Shown here: positions 62,111 through 64,000 of the stretch, in pieces
How positions within the stretch are numbered: position 1 is the first letter of the stretch
How the letters are laid out: every line of letters starts with the position of its first letter
Assembly: GCF_000003815.2 (NCBI RefSeq)
Contig: NC_049983.1
Span: 14,295,569-14,359,568, forward strand
Reading direction: 5' to 3'
DNA length: 64,000 bases
Source: Branchiostoma floridae
Taxonomy: Eukaryota; Chordata; Leptocardii; Amphioxiformes; Branchiostomatidae
Position numbers and translations under genes: made by a program
The notes under the pieces: model-generated
Told to the model about the DNA's origin: nothing
Databases searched by the model: none
The model's input: the letters and a program-made list of their open reading frames with translations, nothing else

Positions 62111-62402
62111 TAACAGCTAACGATCTGTGCTCTGGGAAGGAATCTTAATGCTAGAGAACCAAATCATTCTCCAAACAGAAAATTTTTCGTCTTCGCACCG
62201 CCATCTTGAAAATTTAGCGCCAATTTCAATCCCACAGTGCACTTCGAGGCCCTTATTTTATCCCATCATGCAGCGCGCAGTAGGGCAATTCAAAATGGCG
62301 GTATCAACAAAAAGAACTTCGGGTTCTTGTGGTTTTCTTTGATTCATTTGAGTTGCTCGCACTTTTAACACCACTATTGTTTCCCGAAAGGACAAAGCCA
62401 CG
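62111..62402. promoter_or_regulatory. Bidirectional promoter between TUBGCP6 and NCKIPSD
   Basis: Only 292 bases separate the two divergent start codons. The stretch contains CACCGCCATCTTG (62196-62208, YY1 motif on the minus strand) and CAAAATGGCGG (62291-62301, YY1 motif on the plus strand), pointing outwards toward each gene. No TATA box is evident. Shared initiation is inferred from geometry and motifs. Confidence 0.6.
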
Positions 62403-63763
62403 ATGTATCGCGCGTTGTATGATTTTAAAGCGGATGACGCGTCGGCGCTTTCGTTCCGAGTGGGCCAGCGGTTCACCCTGCTGAACCGCAGCGATGCTCA
62501 CTGGTGGGAGGTGACAGACGACACCGGCAGGGTCGGCTACGTCCCGTACAACTACCTGGAGAGAGATGAGGTGAGAGGGGCTATTATTCATCGTATGGTC
62601 CTTATGAAAGAAAGAGAGTCTGAAGCTGGCCTGCCTTGTCTCTTAGAAGATTTTCAAACAAGCTTGTACACAATTCGAATGACTTGGAAAAAGGTAATGA
62701 TGGAGGATTTTAACCATTCACCAAATTTAAAAAAAGTTGACTCAAATCGAAAATTCCTGTGAGTTCGGATTTTAGCTGGCAAAGTTTATATTATCCATAT
62801 CATTAAGATCACAAGTTGGTATGCCACGCCCACCTGTAGACACACCCACCTTTTTTGGTGTCCGGCATATTTTGAGGTCAGTGTCACATGCATTGTTTTT
62901 GTAAACGTGCATTGTTAAGATTTATGAAGCAACATTAGAAGGATATTGGAATATTCAGGAGTATAAAGCCTTGGTATGACATTCTTTTGGCTGATACCAT
63001 TCAGGAAATCCAGTGACAGCAAGATAAGATTTGCATAGATAAGATATTAGTTAATTACATTTTCCACATTATTAGATACAGTCGACTTTAAACAGCCAAC
63101 ATGAATTCCTGAAAGACCTTTTGAAAATACTGTTATACAAACTGCAGTAAAATTGTCTTTGTGGCTTTCCTCCCGAATTTGGTTTTGCTGGCACTGGTCA
63201 ATGCTAATCAAATTAACTCATTGGATGATCGATCCAGGTTACCCCATCCCAGGGCTTTAGCCAGCTCGACATTTTTTTCCGTCAGCCAATTCCCATTGTC
63301 GCGATAACACTTTTCCAGGAGTTAGAGAGACTGAACTGAGACCTTGAAAAACGGGTTTTAATGAGATTATCGTATGCGAAAGGGCACCGACACACACTGT
63401 CAACAATCATAACAATTGCAAAACAAATAGTGTGTGGCTTTTACGGTCGTGGACGGCGTCCCCAAGCAGCCTGTAGCTTCCACCAAGGAGCTTTTATCAG
63501 ATTGTCCGTCAAAGTTGACGGATTGGTTTTAACATTTTTCCGTCACACGCAGCAAATTTCCGTCAATTGACGGAAAAACGGACGCTGGCTAGAGCCCTGC
63601 CCCATCCTCTGATTGGGTCATTAATCTTCTGCCGTTTTCTAATCTTGTAGAGTGCTGAGTGTGGAGATATCATCCTGTCCATTGACAGAGGGATTGAGCA
63701 AGTTCACATGGCAGCCATGAACAATGGTGGCACATACACAGCGCATCATAGGGAAGTCTTACA
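62403..63763 (+). CDS. NCKIPSD: NCK-interacting protein with SH3 domain (SPIN90/NCKIPSD), 5' part
   Basis: Two exons are visible: 62403-62570 and 63651-63763; the rest lies beyond the window. Exon 1 encodes an N-terminal SH3 domain starting at the initiator Met: A-L-Y-D-F at residues 4-8, the tandem W-W of the ligand groove near 39-40, and G-Y-V-P-Y-N-Y at the end. Exon 2 has the helical segment I-D-R-G-I-E-Q-V-H-x-A-A-M-x-N-G-G, which is characteristic of NCKIPSD just after its SH3 domain. In mammals the protein binds NCK, N-WASP and Arp2/3 and acts in actin assembly. Exon 2 ends CA|GTAAGT, phase 2. Confidence 0.87.
62571..63650. other. First intron of NCKIPSD
   Basis: Non-coding DNA of 1.08 kb. 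Near 63510-63590 the phrases CCGTCAA and TTGACGG recur in both orientations. No exon or element can be firmly identified. Confidence 0.5.
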
Positions 63764-64000
63764 GTAAGTAATGACTGGGATGTTTGTTTCTTTGATTTTT
63801 AAGAATTTGCAACAGTATGGATGGTATGAAAACAGATTGACATTCCTGACACCATCATTGTGATTATAATATTACAAATAGATCCACAATAACGATTGAA
63901 TAGGCACATAATCAAATTAGATTCTGTACAAATATACCAATGAAATGCACATATACAGCCATACAATGGTATATTAATGATGTAATTGAACACATTTTAT

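Noticed and set aside
1-64000. CRISPR arrays, prokaryotic operons, plasmid or phage features
   Set aside because: Spliced genes and eukaryotic gene families throughout; no regularly spaced repeats with spacers were seen.

Overview
This is nuclear DNA of an invertebrate animal. Genes have many exons with consensus GT-AG introns, coding exons are GC-richer than the AT-rich introns, AATAAA sites follow stop codons, and one 100-base N block marks a draft assembly. Gene content (TUBGCP6 with HGHxSD repeats, SSUH2, NCKIPSD, ATP5F1C, a choline-monooxygenase-like Rieske enzyme, a tRNA-derived SINE) fits a deuterostome, most likely a lancelet (Branchiostoma). The species is an inference. All gene models were built by hand from splice sites, phase and protein similarity.

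Left part (2.5-13.3 kb, + strand): two tandem paralogous genes, each encoding about 900 residues. Three GPR1/FUN34/YaaH-like membrane modules are followed by a cytosolic-type YrdC/Sua5 (threonylcarbamoyl-AMP synthase-like) domain. I do not know this fusion as a described system, and it is the most interesting item here. Copy 1 keeps the K-x-R-P signature of YrdC; copy 2 has K-x-Q-A.

Middle (15.1-28.4 kb): a PEBP/RKIP gene (+), a six-exon Rieske non-haem iron oxygenase with a likely mitochondrial presequence (+), and a single-exon Tctex1-domain dynein light chain relative (-). The Rieske gene has a 3.3 kb intron holding repeated GTAACGTAAATTA motifs. The intergenic DNA on both sides of the Tctex1 gene contains X-box-like palindromes and no convincing genes.

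Right part (32.8-64 kb): SSUH2 (+) with two possible first exons, a SINE and the assembly gap. It converges on ATP5F1C (-), the mitochondrial ATP synthase gamma subunit, which has two alternative terminal coding exons. Then comes a 31-exon TUBGCP6 (-), head-to-head across a 292-base putative bidirectional promoter with the 5' end of NCKIPSD (+), which runs off the window. Apart from the two fusion paralogues the genes appear functionally unrelated, as is usual for an animal genome; no operon logic applies.
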